DNA from: Clostridia bacterium
GTDB taxonomy: Bacteria; Bacillota; Clostridia; Oscillospirales; Acutalibacteraceae
Assembly (NCBI GenBank): GCA_017398425.1
Contig: JAFQFZ010000062.1
Location: 1 to 50,511 of the forward strand
Direction: 5' to 3'
DNA: 50,511 nucleotides
Every line of letters starts with the position of its first letter. Position 1 is the first letter of the stretch. The position numbers and the translations under genes were made by a program. Under the pieces are notes generated by a model. The model had not been told where the DNA came from. It did no database searches and saw only the letters and a list, made by a program, of their open reading frames with translations. This document shows, piece after piece, positions 39,252 through 47,009 of this stretch.

Positions 39252-39713
39252 TCATATCGTCATATCGTTTTCCTGCTTATACTCGATCGCCTTGAGGAAA
39301 AACTCCCCGAAAACGAGCAAAAACAATCCTGCCAGCAGGAACATGAGCGCCACCAACACGACCGAAAACTTGGTCATGCCACACGTCAGCATCACCACGT
39401 AAAACGCCGCCATGGTCAGACATTCGCCTCCGAGCACGCGCAGGCGTGTCACCGTGTTGTGCGAAAAGATCTTGTCGGTGTTGGCGTTGTGCAACACGCC
39501 GCGCAACTGCCACTGCATCAAGAACGCCAGCACACCCGAGGTGATGAGCGTCACCACATAGCGCGGACGCCAAAAATCTTCGTTTTGATTGAATTGCATC
39601 ATCCAGTCGATGATCCACGGAAGCGCCACGATCACCGCCACCGTCAACGCCATCAGCACCCAGACGGCAATTTCCAGCACGCCCGTCAGGCGCTTTTTTC
39701 CGATCAACGTCAT
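39252..39713 (-). CDS. DUF2975 membrane protein
   Basis: A 153-residue protein with four membrane helices (about 13-36, 52-70, 95-112, 117-138) and a short charged loop HNANTDKIFSHNTVTRLR between helices 2 and 3, which fits DUF2975. GGAGG lies upstream. It lies between two XRE regulators in one operon. Such pairs may sense a membrane signal and relay it to the regulator, but no ligand is known. Confidence 0.85.
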   Translation of the reverse strand: MTLIGKKRLTGVLEIAVWVLMALTVAVIVALPWIIDWMMQFNQNEDFWRPRYVVTLITSGVLAFLMQWQLRGVLHNANTDKIFSHNTVTRLRVLGGECLTMAAFYVVMLTCGMTKFSVVLVALMFLLAGLFLLVFGEFFLKAIEYKQENDMTI

Positions 39714-39729
39714 CTCGCCGCCTCCGTTC

Positions 39730-40062
39730 TCAGAAGGACTTGAGCAGTTCGCGCACCGCGCGACGCTGACGTTCGTTGAGCATACGGTACGCCGCCGTCA
39801 ACTGCATCTCTTCCGCCGAGACGATCGCCTCTTCCACTTCGGGCGAAGTCTCCACGTTGGTGCGTCCGACCAGGTAGTCCAGACTCACCCCGAAAATATC
39901 CGCAATGGTGCACAGGGTCGTCAATCCGGGCGTCGACGTGCCGATCTCATAGCACGTGTACGTCGAGCGGTTCATACCGAGGATCTGCGCAATATCACTT
40001 TGTGTCATGTCGCGCGCCTTGCGCAACGATGTCAATCGCATACTGAACATGGAACGACTCAT
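39730..40062 (-). CDS. XRE-family regulator
   Basis: A 110-residue repressor-type protein. The ATG at 40062 has AAAGGAGG upstream and follows a good promoter; the open frame further back lies across the SRP RNA region and is not coding. HTH: LRKARDMTQSDIAQILGMNRSTYTCYEIGTSTPGLTTL, then FGVSLDYLVGRT. A C-terminal helical tail (EEAIVSAEEMQLTAAYRML) may dimerise. First gene of the XRE-DUF2975-XRE operon. Confidence 0.9.
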   Translation of the reverse strand: MSRSMFSMRLTSLRKARDMTQSDIAQILGMNRSTYTCYEIGTSTPGLTTLCTIADIFGVSLDYLVGRTNVETSPEVEEAIVSAEEMQLTAAYRMLNERQRRAVRELLKSF

Positions 40063-40105
40063 AATTCTTCGTCCTCCTTTGATAGGATCGTATATCCATA
40101 CGTCC

Positions 40106-40134
40106 AGTATAACAGACTTCCGTCGAGATTTCCA
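40106..40134 (-). promoter_or_regulatory. Promoter of the XRE-DUF2975-XRE operon
   Basis: Minus strand TGGAAA (40134-40129), 17-bp spacer, TATACT (40111-40106), 44 bases before the start. It is divergent from the SRP RNA promoter about 75 bp away. Confidence 0.7.
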
Positions 40135-40208
40135 GTCTTTTTTACAAATTTCGTGAAAAAGTGAATGTTTCCCACTCGGCGCCACAGCGGTAAATTTGCA
40201 AAAAACCC

Positions 40209-40237
40209 TTGCCAAAGGCGGAAAAATGGTGTATACT
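40209..40237 (+). promoter_or_regulatory. SRP RNA promoter
   Basis: TTGCCA (40209-40214), 17-bp spacer, TATACT (40232-40237). Transcription should begin near 40245. Confidence 0.8.
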
Positions 40238-40245
40238 ACTGGATG

Positions 40246-40405
40246 AACGCCGCGTGCTTTGGGGCATACGGGCGGATGGGTCCTGTGCGACGGGACGCCG
40301 TGAACCATGTCAGGCGGGGAACCGAGCAGCATTAATCGGTCGCTTCCGTGCGCCGCAGGTAACCTGTCCGTTCGTATACCCGAAGGCACGCGTGTTTTAT
40401 TTTTT
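40246..40405 (+). ncRNA. ffs: Signal recognition particle RNA (4.5S/scRNA type)
   Basis: The conserved tip is present: CCATGTCAGGCGGGGAACCG then AGCAGCATTAATCGG, matching the domain IV loop (CAGG...GGAA...AGCAGC) that binds Ffh. The ends pair over a long rod: GCGTGC near 40251 with GCACGC near 40387, and CATACGGG with CGTATACCCG. A T-rich tail (TTTTATTTTTT) follows the closing stem. The length, roughly 160 bases, points to the short form without an Alu domain. It sits directly upstream of dnaX as in Bacillus. Ends are estimates. Confidence 0.88.
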
Positions 40406-40435
40406 CGGAAGTTTGGTAGAAAGGATGCGGCAAGG

Positions 40436-42112
40436 ATGACCTATCAAGTGTTATATCGCAAATGGCGCCCGAAGACGTTTTCGGACGTGAGCGGTCAGGA
40501 TCACATCGTGCGCGCCCTGCAAAACGAGATCCGCGACGGTCGCCCCGCGCATGCGTATTTGTTCATCGGCTCGCGCGGTACGGGCAAGACCTCCTGCGCG
40601 AAGATCCTCGCCAAGGCGGTCAACTGTCTCTCCCCCGAAAACGGCGATCCGTGCAATGCGTGCGACAACTGCCGCGGCATCGACGACGGCTCCATCCTCG
40701 ACGTGGTGGAGATCGACGCCGCCTCCAACAACGGCGTGGACAGCATCCGTGATCTGCGCGAAGCGGTGAATTTCACCCCCGCCGTTGCCAAATATCGCGT
40801 CTACATCATCGACGAGGTGCACATGCTCTCCGACGGCGCGTTCAACGCGTTGCTCAAAACGCTCGAAGAGCCGCCCCCTCACGTTATTTTCATTCTCGCC
40901 ACCACCGAGGCGCACAAGCTCCCCGCGACCATCCTGTCGCGTTGCCAGCGCTTTGACTTTTCGCGGATCGCGCCCGAAGACATCGCCGCACGGTTGCAGA
41001 CGGTGGCAAAAGGCGAGCAATTTACGTTGACCGACGACGCCGCCATGCTTCTCAGCCGTCTGGCGGACGGTGCCATGCGTGATGCGCTGTCGCTGACCGA
41101 TCAATGCCTCTCGCGTTCGCGCGACATCACCGTCGAGGTGGTGGCCGCCGCCACGGGACTGGCCGGCCGGGAGCACCTCTACCGTTTGTCCGAGGCGGTG
41201 CGCCTGCACGACAGCGGCGCGGCACTCGCCCTGATCGATACGCTGTATACCGCGTCGCAGGATATGACGCGGCTGTGCACCGAATGGTTGCAGTTCTACC
41301 GCGAGCTGATGCTGTGCAAGAGCGTCGGACGTCCGCAGGACATCATCGTGTCCACCGCCGACGAGCTGGCACGGTTGCAAAGGGAAGCGGCGCAGTACGA
41401 TCTGCCGGCGGTGCTGTACGCGATGAACACGCTTCAGGAAGCGTGCCGCAAGCTGCAAAGCGGCGCGGATCGCCGTCTGGAGACCGAGATGGCGGCACTC
41501 CGACTTTGCAACCCGACGCTCGACAGCTCGACGGAGGCGCTGCTGCAACGCATCGACGCGCTGGAAAATGCGGTGCGCCGTTTGTCGTCGGGACTGCCGA
41601 CGACGGCTCCTGCCGCGGCATCGTCCCCCGCACCGGCACCGAGCGCTCCCGCTCCCGAAGCACCGAGCGTTCCGACTCCCGAAGCGCCGAGCACTCCCGC
41701 TCCCGCCGCACCCGAAGCGGTCCCGATGCCCGAACCTCCCGCCGAAGCGCCCGAGGTTCCTGCCGCCCCTACGGCGGAACAGCCGTTTGCCGCGTGGCGC
41801 GAAGTGCTTGAACGACTCCGCGTGTCGTGTCCGCCCATCTTCGGCGTGCTCAACACGTCCGAGGCGGTCCTCACCGACACCCACGTCATCATCGAAACGG
41901 CGAATCCCTTGTTCCGCACGCTCGTCCGCGCCGACAACAACAAGCGCGCCCTTGTCGAAGCGATCGCCGAGGTGACGGGACGCCGTTTGCGCATCGGTGT
42001 CCGTTCGCCGCAGGTCGCCGCACCGACACCGCAGGAAACGAAGAGCGAAGATCCGCTCGAGGCGATGCTTCGTGCCGGCGAACAGCAGGGTATCCCCGTT
42101 CACAGACAATGA
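40436..42112 (+). CDS. dnaX: DNA polymerase III subunit gamma/tau
   Basis: A 558-residue clamp-loader ATPase. The ATG at 40436 opens MTYQVLYRKWRPKTFSDVSGQ, the family start; the frame is open further back only through the SRP RNA. Walker A is GSRGTGKT (45-52), the zinc cysteines are C64, C73, C76 and C79, the Walker B DEVHM and sensor ATTEAHKLP follow. An Ala/Pro linker (about 420-490) joins a tau-like C-terminal domain. I see no A-run slippery site that would make a separate gamma form. First gene of dnaX-ybaB-recR. Confidence 0.96.
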   Translation: MTYQVLYRKWRPKTFSDVSGQDHIVRALQNEIRDGRPAHAYLFIGSRGTGKTSCAKILAKAVNCLSPENGDPCNACDNCRGIDDGSILDVVEIDAASNNGVDSIRDLREAVNFTPAVAKYRVYIIDEVHMLSDGAFNALLKTLEEPPPHVIFILATTEAHKLPATILSRCQRFDFSRIAPEDIAARLQTVAKGEQFTLTDDAAMLLSRLADGAMRDALSLTDQCLSRSRDITVEVVAAATGLAGREHLYRLSEAVRLHDSGAALALIDTLYTASQDMTRLCTEWLQFYRELMLCKSVGRPQDIIVSTADELARLQREAAQYDLPAVLYAMNTLQEACRKLQSGADRRLETEMAALRLCNPTLDSSTEALLQRIDALENAVRRLSSGLPTTAPAAASSPAPAPSAPAPEAPSVPTPEAPSTPAPAAPEAVPMPEPPAEAPEVPAAPTAEQPFAAWREVLERLRVSCPPIFGVLNTSEAVLTDTHVIIETANPLFRTLVRADNNKRALVEAIAEVTGRRLRIGVRSPQVAAPTPQETKSEDPLEAMLRAGEQQGIPVHRQ

Positions 42113-42148
42113 GTTTTATACAGTTACCATCATAAAGGAGACTTCATC

Positions 42149-42505
42149 ATGAAAGCAAAATTGCCGCAAGGCGTGGGCAAAGGCCCCGGAAATATGCAAG
42201 CGATGCTTCGTCAGGCGCAGAAAATGCAAGAGGATGTGCAGGCAAAGCAGGCCGAGCTCGAAGAGCGTGAGTTCACCGCCACCGTCGGCGGCGGTATGGT
42301 CACCGCCGTGGTCGACGGCAAGCACCTCATCAAATCGCTGACCATCTCGCCCGAAGCGGTCGATCCCGACGACGTGGAGATGCTCACCGATCTCGTGACC
42401 GCCGCCGTCAACGAAGCGATCCGCACCGCCTGCGAAACCGCCGACGAAGAGCTCGGTCAGATCACGGGCGGCTTCAATATGCCCGGTATGCCCGGTATGT
42501 TCTGA
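42149..42505 (+). CDS. ybaB: YbaB/EbfC nucleoid-associated protein
   Basis: A 118-residue DNA-binding dimer. Landmarks: NMQAMLRQAQKMQEDVQAKQAELEERE, the GGGMV beta strand, LTISPEAVDPDDVEMLTDLV and a Gly/Met-rich tail GFNMPGMPGMF. AAAGGAGA lies upstream. The dnaX-ybaB-recR order is conserved across Firmicutes and beyond. Confidence 0.95.
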   Translation: MKAKLPQGVGKGPGNMQAMLRQAQKMQEDVQAKQAELEEREFTATVGGGMVTAVVDGKHLIKSLTISPEAVDPDDVEMLTDLVTAAVNEAIRTACETADEELGQITGGFNMPGMPGMF

Positions 42506-42524
42506 TTGTAAAGGAATACGAACT

Positions 42525-43127
42525 ATGGCTTATCAAGCGGCCCCTTTGGAAAACTTGATCGAACAGCTGGAGCGCTTGCCGTCGATCGGACATAAGTCCG
42601 CGTCGCGGTTGGCGTTTCATTTGTTGCGCGCTCCCGCCGAGGAAGCGCAGGCGCTCGTCGAGGCGATCACCACCGCCCGCGAGACCATCCGCGAATGCGA
42701 GGTGTGCTGCAACCTCGCCGACAGCACGCGTTGCCCCATCTGCTCGGCCGACGGACGCGACCGTCACACCGTGTGTGTGGTGGAGGATCCGCAGGATGTC
42801 GGCGCATTTGAGCGCACGCGCGAGTATCACGGTTTGTACCACGTGCTTCACGGCACCATCTCGCCGATGGAGGGCATCGGCCCCGACAAACTGCGCATCC
42901 GCGAACTGCTCTACCGCGTCGCCAACGAGGACATCACCGAGGTCATCATGGCGACCAACCCCACCGTCGAGGGCGAAGCGACCGCCATGTACATCGGCAA
43001 ATTGCTCGCCCCGTTCAACATCCGCATCACCCGTCTCGCCTACGGCATCCCCGTGGGCGGCGATTTGGAATACGCCGACGAGATCACGTTGCGCCGCTCG
43101 CTTGAGGGACGCAGTGCGCTCGGCTGA
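42525..43127 (+). CDS. recR: Recombination protein RecR
   Basis: A 200-residue RecFOR pathway protein that helps load RecA. A helix-hairpin-helix ([20 protein letters not shown]) is followed by a zinc finger (C58, C61, C70, C73) and a TOPRIM domain with [13 protein letters not shown], then a Walker-like end [16 protein letters not shown]. Normal length. 19 bases after ybaB. The ribosome site (AAAGGAA) is moderate. Confidence 0.96.
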   Translation: MAYQAAPLENLIEQLERLPSIGHKSASRLAFHLLRAPAEEAQALVEAITTARETIRECEVCCNLADSTRCPICSADGRDRHTVCVVEDPQDVGAFERTREYHGLYHVLHGTISPMEGIGPDKLRIRELLYRVANEDITEVIMATNPTVEGEATAMYIGKLLAPFNIRITRLAYGIPVGGDLEYADEITLRRSLEGRSALG

Positions 43128-43144
43128 GGAAAGGAGGCGTCCTT

Positions 43145-43609
43145 GTGGCACGCGAAAACACCAAAACCATCGCCCAAAACAAAAAGGCGTATCACGAATA
43201 TTTCGTGGAGGAATCCATCGAAGCCGGCATTGAGCTCGTTGGCACGGAGGTCAAATCGCTCCGTCAGGGCGCCGTCAACCTGAAGGATGCGTGGTGCGCC
43301 GTGGTCGACGGCGAAATGTTCGTCAACGGTATGCACATCAGCCCCTACGAGCAGGGCAACATCTTCAACCGCGACCCCATGCGCGTGAGAAAATTGCTTC
43401 TCCATAAGCGGGAGATCCATCGCCTGCTCGGCATCGTCAAACAGCAGGGCTATTCGCTGATCCCCTTGTCTCTCTATTTCAAGGGGTCGCGCGTCAAGCT
43501 CCAGCTGGGCGTGTGCCGCGGCAAAAAGCTCTACGACAAGCGTGAGGACGCCGCGCGGCGCGACATGAAGCGCGACGCGGAACGCGCCATCAAGGAACAC
43601 AACGTATAA
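43145..43609 (+). CDS. smpB: SsrA-binding protein SmpB
   Basis: A 154-residue tmRNA partner for rescue of stalled ribosomes. The start is a GTG with AAAGGAGG eight bases upstream, 17 bases after recR. Landmarks: [45 protein letters not shown] and the basic tail [19 protein letters not shown]. Found here behind recR; the tmRNA gene itself is not in the window. Confidence 0.95.
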   Translation: MARENTKTIAQNKKAYHEYFVEESIEAGIELVGTEVKSLRQGAVNLKDAWCAVVDGEMFVNGMHISPYEQGNIFNRDPMRVRKLLLHKREIHRLLGIVKQQGYSLIPLSLYFKGSRVKLQLGVCRGKKLYDKREDAARRDMKRDAERAIKEHNV

Positions 43610-43616
43610 GAAAAGG

Positions 43617-43648
43617 AAACGGACGAGTTCGGTTGAACTCGTCCGTTT
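43617..43648. terminator. Terminator between smpB and the exported protein
   Basis: A perfect 14-bp stem AAACGGACGAGTTC/GAACTCGTCCGTTT with loop GGTT. It serves both convergent genes, although the T tracts are short. Confidence 0.8.
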
Positions 43649-43653
43649 GCTTA

Positions 43654-44751
43654 TCATCGTTTGCGGGTTTTCAGCAGGATCACCAACACGATCAGCACGA
43701 CCGCCAGCACACCGGCGGCGATCGACAATCCGAGGATCAAGCCGCCGCGATCCGTTTGCGTCATCATCGCACCGATGGTATCCACGGGTGTGTCTCCACC
43801 GATGGCGCTTGTCGTTTTGTTCTCATCGCTCACCGTCGGCAACGTCGCCGCACTCTCCGTCATCGGCGTCTCTTTTGCGTAGGCATTCAGCCGATCGATC
43901 GCTTCTTCCCCCGTGATCCATTCGTCGTTGCCGCTTGCAATGCTCGCCGCGTTTTGCAACGCATCCGTCACGTGCAGACGGTACGGTTGGTCGCCCTTGT
44001 CGGACATAAACGCGTCGTATCCTTCGCCGCCTTGGATCGATGCATAGAAAAAGCGTTCGCCCATCTCATGACCGATGACCAACCGTTGTTTCTCCAGAGG
44101 CAACTTCGGCCAATCCTGCCGCATTTTTGCATCGAAGAAGGCTTCGGCGATCTCGCGTTGCCCTTGGTTCCCGAAATACAACCCGACTTGCTCCAGATCG
44201 TATTCGTTGATCCACGCCCACGCATAGCACCACTGCGGCTCTTTGACAATGCGTCCGTTTTCAATGGGATACATCGCGTCCCATTCCGATCCGCTGACGT
44301 CGGTGCTGTGCTTATAGATGAACACTTCCAAGCCTTCGGGATACAGGTTCACGTCGGCACCGTATTCGGACACCGTCGCAAATTCCACGGCGCGCGTGCC
44401 GTCCCACTCCCAAATTTCTTCAAAGCGCGTGGTTATGTAGCCCTCGGTGCCTTCCACACTGCCCGGGCCGCTCCAATCGTCAAACCGATCGATGCCCGCG
44501 ACCCACAGCATGACGTTGCCGTCCGCATGAAGGAGGGTCACGTACAGCTCGTCGACCTCCTCGCGCGCCGCTTTGTCCTGCGCGTTATAGATCACCTGCA
44601 AATACGCCTGCGCTTCGGCGGCGGACATGGTCTGACCGCCGTTATCCCAGACGTTTTCATATTGTACCGCCGCCGACACGGGGCACGCCGCCGTCACAAA
44701 CAGGCACACCGTCAACAACAGCGTCAACATCGTCGTTCCGATCGTTTTCAT
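43654..44751 (-). CDS. Exported protein with C-terminal membrane anchor
   Basis: A 365-residue protein. A signal peptide (MKTIGTTMLTLLLTVCLFVTAACPVSAA) is followed by an outer domain of about 280 residues rich in Trp, Tyr and acidic residues (FDDWSGPGS, WIWEWDG-like segments, YAWAWINEYDLEQVGLYFG), and a last membrane helix (about 338-360) with KTRKR. VIGHEMGERFF resembles a zinc-protease site but lacks the H-E-x-x-H pattern. No family recognised. It may be a wall-facing sensor or a protein displayed at the membrane surface. Confidence 0.75.
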   Translation of the reverse strand: MKTIGTTMLTLLLTVCLFVTAACPVSAAVQYENVWDNGGQTMSAAEAQAYLQVIYNAQDKAAREEVDELYVTLLHADGNVMLWVAGIDRFDDWSGPGSVEGTEGYITTRFEEIWEWDGTRAVEFATVSEYGADVNLYPEGLEVFIYKHSTDVSGSEWDAMYPIENGRIVKEPQWCYAWAWINEYDLEQVGLYFGNQGQREIAEAFFDAKMRQDWPKLPLEKQRLVIGHEMGERFFYASIQGGEGYDAFMSDKGDQPYRLHVTDALQNAASIASGNDEWITGEEAIDRLNAYAKETPMTESAATLPTVSDENKTTSAIGGDTPVDTIGAMMTQTDRGGLILGLSIAAGVLAVVLIVLVILLKTRKR

Positions 44752-44833
44752 GGGGCATCCTTCTTTCGGGGGAGGATTTTTTCAATACCAGTGTACCACA
44801 CCTTCCCCGAAAAAGAAAGAGGCAAGATTTTAT

Positions 44834-44862
44834 TTGACAATACCTGTCGTTTCGTCTACAAT
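44834..44862 (+). promoter_or_regulatory. Promoter of the chorismate mutase gene
   Basis: TTGACA (44834-44839), 17-bp spacer, TACAAT (44857-44862). The short leader (about 50 bases) has no T-box or Phe-rich leader peptide. Confidence 0.85.
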
Positions 44863-44921
44863 AAGAGGTAGGAGATGACCCCGCTCACCGTGTGGGCAGG
44901 CGGCAAAGGAGGAACAAGGGA

Positions 44922-45818
44922 ATGGAACTTGCGAACATTCGTCGGGAAATCGACCGCATCGATGCGGAGCTGGTGCGTCTGCTGTGTGAACGACTCGATT
45001 ATTCGCGTCAATCGGCGACCTATAAAAAGGAACATGGATTGAACGTCTTTTTTGAAGACCGCGAGCGCGAGGTGCTCGAAGCCGTCACGGCGGAAGCGGA
45101 TGCGCGCGACAAGGACGGTTACGGATACGGCATTGCCAATCGACTGATCTATTCCACCGTGGTGGAAGTGTCCCGTTCGTTGCAATACAAAATGCTCGGC
45201 GCGGGTCAGGAGCTTCGCGACATCCTCGACAAAGCGGAAAACCATTGGGTCACGCCCACGCGCCTCATTTGCCACGGCGTGCGCGGCACCTCCTCGGACG
45301 ACGCCGCCAAAGCGATCTTCCCCGACGTGGAGCCGACGTTCGTCAATCGCCGCAACGACGTGATCCACGCGGTGAAGAACGGACAAGCGGATTACGGTCT
45401 GCTCGCCGTGCGCGACGAACCGTTTTACAGCGTGCTTGAGTACGTTGCCGCAAGCGGTTGCTACGTTGCGGCACGCATCCACGTGAAGGAAGACAGCATC
45501 ATCAAAAACAGCGTCGCGCAGTTTGTGCTGGTCACACCGGAGCTCCTCTCCATGCCCGATGCGAACCACACCATTTTGCGTTTCTCGCTCCCGCGCTCGT
45601 CGGGTGCGTTGTACCACACGCTCGGTCGCTTTGCGCTTGAGGGTCTGAACCTGAGAACGCTCCACACCCGCACGCTCGAAAACGAGGAGTGCGTGTTCTA
45701 TCTCGGATTCGACGGCAACATCAAGAATCCTCGCACCGCTGACTTGCTGTGCGCGCTCAGCGAACAACTTCATCAGGTCGCGCTGTTCGGCAACTACCAC
45801 GAATACGTGATTCGATAA
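44922..45818 (+). CDS. Chorismate mutase fused to a shortened prephenate-dehydratase-like region and ACT domain
   Basis: A 298-residue protein starting at the ATG at 44922 (AAAGGAGG upstream). Residues 1-90 are an AroQ-type chorismate mutase (IRREIDRIDAELVRLLCERLDYSRQSATYKK). Then GVRGTSSDDAAKAIFPDVEPTFVNRRNDVIHAVKNGQADYGLLAVRD matches the first lobe of prephenate dehydratase, but the second lobe with the T-R-F catalytic motif is missing: the chain goes straight to FVLVTPELL and an ACT domain (ILRFSLPRSSGALYHTLGRFALEGLNLRTLHTR). P-proteins are normally about 360-380 residues. The mutase is probably active; dehydratase activity is doubtful, and the rest may serve Phe sensing. Confidence 0.82.
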   Translation: MELANIRREIDRIDAELVRLLCERLDYSRQSATYKKEHGLNVFFEDREREVLEAVTAEADARDKDGYGYGIANRLIYSTVVEVSRSLQYKMLGAGQELRDILDKAENHWVTPTRLICHGVRGTSSDDAAKAIFPDVEPTFVNRRNDVIHAVKNGQADYGLLAVRDEPFYSVLEYVAASGCYVAARIHVKEDSIIKNSVAQFVLVTPELLSMPDANHTILRFSLPRSSGALYHTLGRFALEGLNLRTLHTRTLENEECVFYLGFDGNIKNPRTADLLCALSEQLHQVALFGNYHEYVIR

Positions 45819-45830
45819 ACGGATATACAC

Positions 45831-45859
45831 AAAACCCTCCCGATCACGGGAGGGTTTTT
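45831..45859 (+). terminator. Terminator of the chorismate mutase gene
   Basis: Arms CCCTCCCG and CGGGAGGG with loop ATCA, flanked by four As and five Ts. Confidence 0.9.
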
Positions 45860-45870
45860 CTTGTATACAA

Positions 45871-45908
45871 AAAGACCTCGGGTTTGAATACACAAACCCG
45901 AGGTCTTT
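45871..45908 (-). terminator. Terminator of the lipoprotein gene
   Basis: A 16-bp stem AAAGACCTCGGGTTTG/CAAACCCGAGGTCTTT with a 6-base loop, just past the lipoprotein stop on the minus strand. Confidence 0.85.
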
Positions 45909-45914
45909 GCACGC

Positions 45915-46616
45915 TTACGGAAGGGCGACCCACTGCACATCCACGCGCTCGTTCGCCAGACCGAGATATTCGTCTTCGCTCAGCGCGGTGTCTTCCCCGT
46001 TCTCGCGGGCGCTGTAGGAGATCTCCTGCGTTTGCATATTGCGCTCAAACGACACGGAGAAAACGCTCGTCAGTTGGTTGTCGGCGACCGTGTAGTAACT
46101 GCGACCGCCGAACATATTGCCGTTGTTCAGCGCGGTATACACCATCGCATGGCGGGACGGCGAATACGTCATGGTGCCGTAGTATTGACCGACGTTGTAG
46201 GCCGTGCCGTCCCCGCGCGTGGGGTTGGGCACCGTGACAACACGGATCTCCTCGGCGGCGGCATCGTAACGAAATACCGCAAAATTCGAGAAGCCGCTTC
46301 CGTCGGTACCGGTCAAAACCAGCTCTTCGACCTCATCGCCGTCCAATTCCAAAAAGGCGTACTCGCTCGCCGAGCCGTAGGTCCAGACGTCAAGGGACGG
46401 AAGGTACGCTTTCTCCTCCAAGAACGTCATGAACAGCGCCTTCACATCAACCTCGGGCGCGGGCGGATCGGTGGGTTCCGTTTCGGGCAGAACGGTCGTT
46501 TGTTCGGTTTGATCGACCGCGTTTTCGGACGGATCGACCGCGGCATCGTTTTCGCCGCATCCGACAAACGCCAGCGCCAACGCGCACACCAGCAAGCATA
46601 CAAGCAATCGTTTCAT
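45915..46616 (-). CDS. Lipoprotein of unknown function
   Basis: A 233-residue lipoprotein: MKRLLVCLLVCALALAFVGC ends in a lipobox. An acidic Pro/Thr/Glu linker (about 25-58) leads to a domain with YAFLELDGDEVEELVLTG, the D-x-D-x-D/E-like turn of calcium-binding or VCBS-like repeats seen in clostridial lipoproteins, followed by beta-rich sequence. AGGAGG precedes the ATG. Single gene with its own promoter and terminator. Confidence 0.78.
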   Translation of the reverse strand: MKRLLVCLLVCALALAFVGCGENDAAVDPSENAVDQTEQTTVLPETEPTDPPAPEVDVKALFMTFLEEKAYLPSLDVWTYGSASEYAFLELDGDEVEELVLTGTDGSGFSNFAVFRYDAAAEEIRVVTVPNPTRGDGTAYNVGQYYGTMTYSPSRHAMVYTALNNGNMFGGRSYYTVADNQLTSVFSVSFERNMQTQEISYSARENGEDTALSEDEYLGLANERVDVQWVALP

Positions 46617-46654
46617 AAGGATTACCTCCTACTATAAAATTCAGGGCTGTTTTT

Positions 46655-46683
46655 ATTATATAAGAGCTTTTCGGGATTTGCAA
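46655..46683 (-). promoter_or_regulatory. Promoter of the lipoprotein gene
   Basis: Minus strand TTGCAA (46683-46678), 17-bp spacer, TATAAT (46660-46655). Confidence 0.75.
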
Positions 46684-46730
46684 GACCTCTGCACAAAAAG
46701 CAGGGCACATAAGGTCGTATCCTACGATGT

Positions 46731-46834
46731 CCTCCCCTACGAAACGGATTTTCGCACCACCCCGTAGGGGCGGCAAGAAGGTGAATTGTCCCAAAGGGAC
46801 AAGAGAGGCCACCCTGGGGTGTCTGCCGCCCGCA
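46731..46834. repeat. Mosaic repeat between the lipoprotein and the GGGtGRT gene
   Basis: It contains CTCCCCTACG, GTAGGGGCGGCA (46756-46769) and the module GAAGGTGAATTG-TCCC-AAA-GGGA-CAAGAGAGGCC, which recurs at 49917-49951 with stem GCCGC/GCGGC instead. It ends CTGCCGCCCG. No supported reading frame. Confidence 0.75.
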
Positions 46835-46845
46835 TATAACGATTC

Positions 46846-46880
46846 AAAAAACGGACGAGCAAACGCTCGTCCGTTTTTTT
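46846..46880. terminator. Strong bidirectional hairpin terminator
   Basis: Arms ACGGACGAGC (46851-46860) and GCTCGT plus CCGT (46865-46874) with loop AAAC, extended by A and T runs. Confidence 0.8.
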
Positions 46881-46888
46881 ACAATTTT

Positions 46889-47005
46889 GTCGGCGAAGCC
46901 GACTCCTTAACCCGTGGCAACGCCACGGATATCACTCAACGCGCAAGCGTTGAATATCTCTGCCGCGCAAGCGGCAATATCACACGGCGCAAGCCGTATA
47001 TCACT
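46889..47005. repeat. Array of different mini-hairpins joined by ATATC linkers
   Basis: In order: GTCGGC-GAA-GCCGAC (46889-46903), CCGTGGC-AAC-GCCACGG (46912-46928), TCAACGC-GCAA-GCGTTGA (46936-46953), TGCCGC-GCAA-GCGGCA (46961-46976) and ACGGC-GCAA-GCCGT (46984-46997). The last four repeat at 22-25 bp and are followed by ATATCACT, ATATCTC, ATATCAC and ATATCACT. Stem bases differ but pairing is always kept. It ends five bases from the stop of the GGGtGRT gene. Three loops are GCAA when read on the plus strand. Confidence 0.85.
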
Positions 47006-47009
47006 GCCC

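Noticed and set aside
40307..40435. In-frame upstream extension of dnaX
   Set aside because: The extension runs through the SRP RNA; DnaX homologues start at MTYQVLYRKWRP.
40451..42109. 552-codon frame opposite dnaX
   Set aside because: Antisense of dnaX; composition is Arg/His/Gly-rich and unlike any protein family.
41500..42112. Programmed frameshift site in dnaX
   Set aside because: No A-run slippery heptamer was seen in the linker or C-terminal part.
43654..44751. Zinc metalloprotease reading of HEMGERFF
   Set aside because: The H-E-x-x-H zinc motif is not met; the match is superficial.
44863..44921. T-box or Phe leader peptide before the chorismate mutase gene
   Set aside because: The leader is only about 50 bases, with no T-box sequence, specifier stem or Phe-rich frame.
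46889..47005. CRISPR array or tandem terminators
   Set aside because: Stems differ in every unit while linkers are constant, the reverse of a CRISPR, and there are no T tracts.
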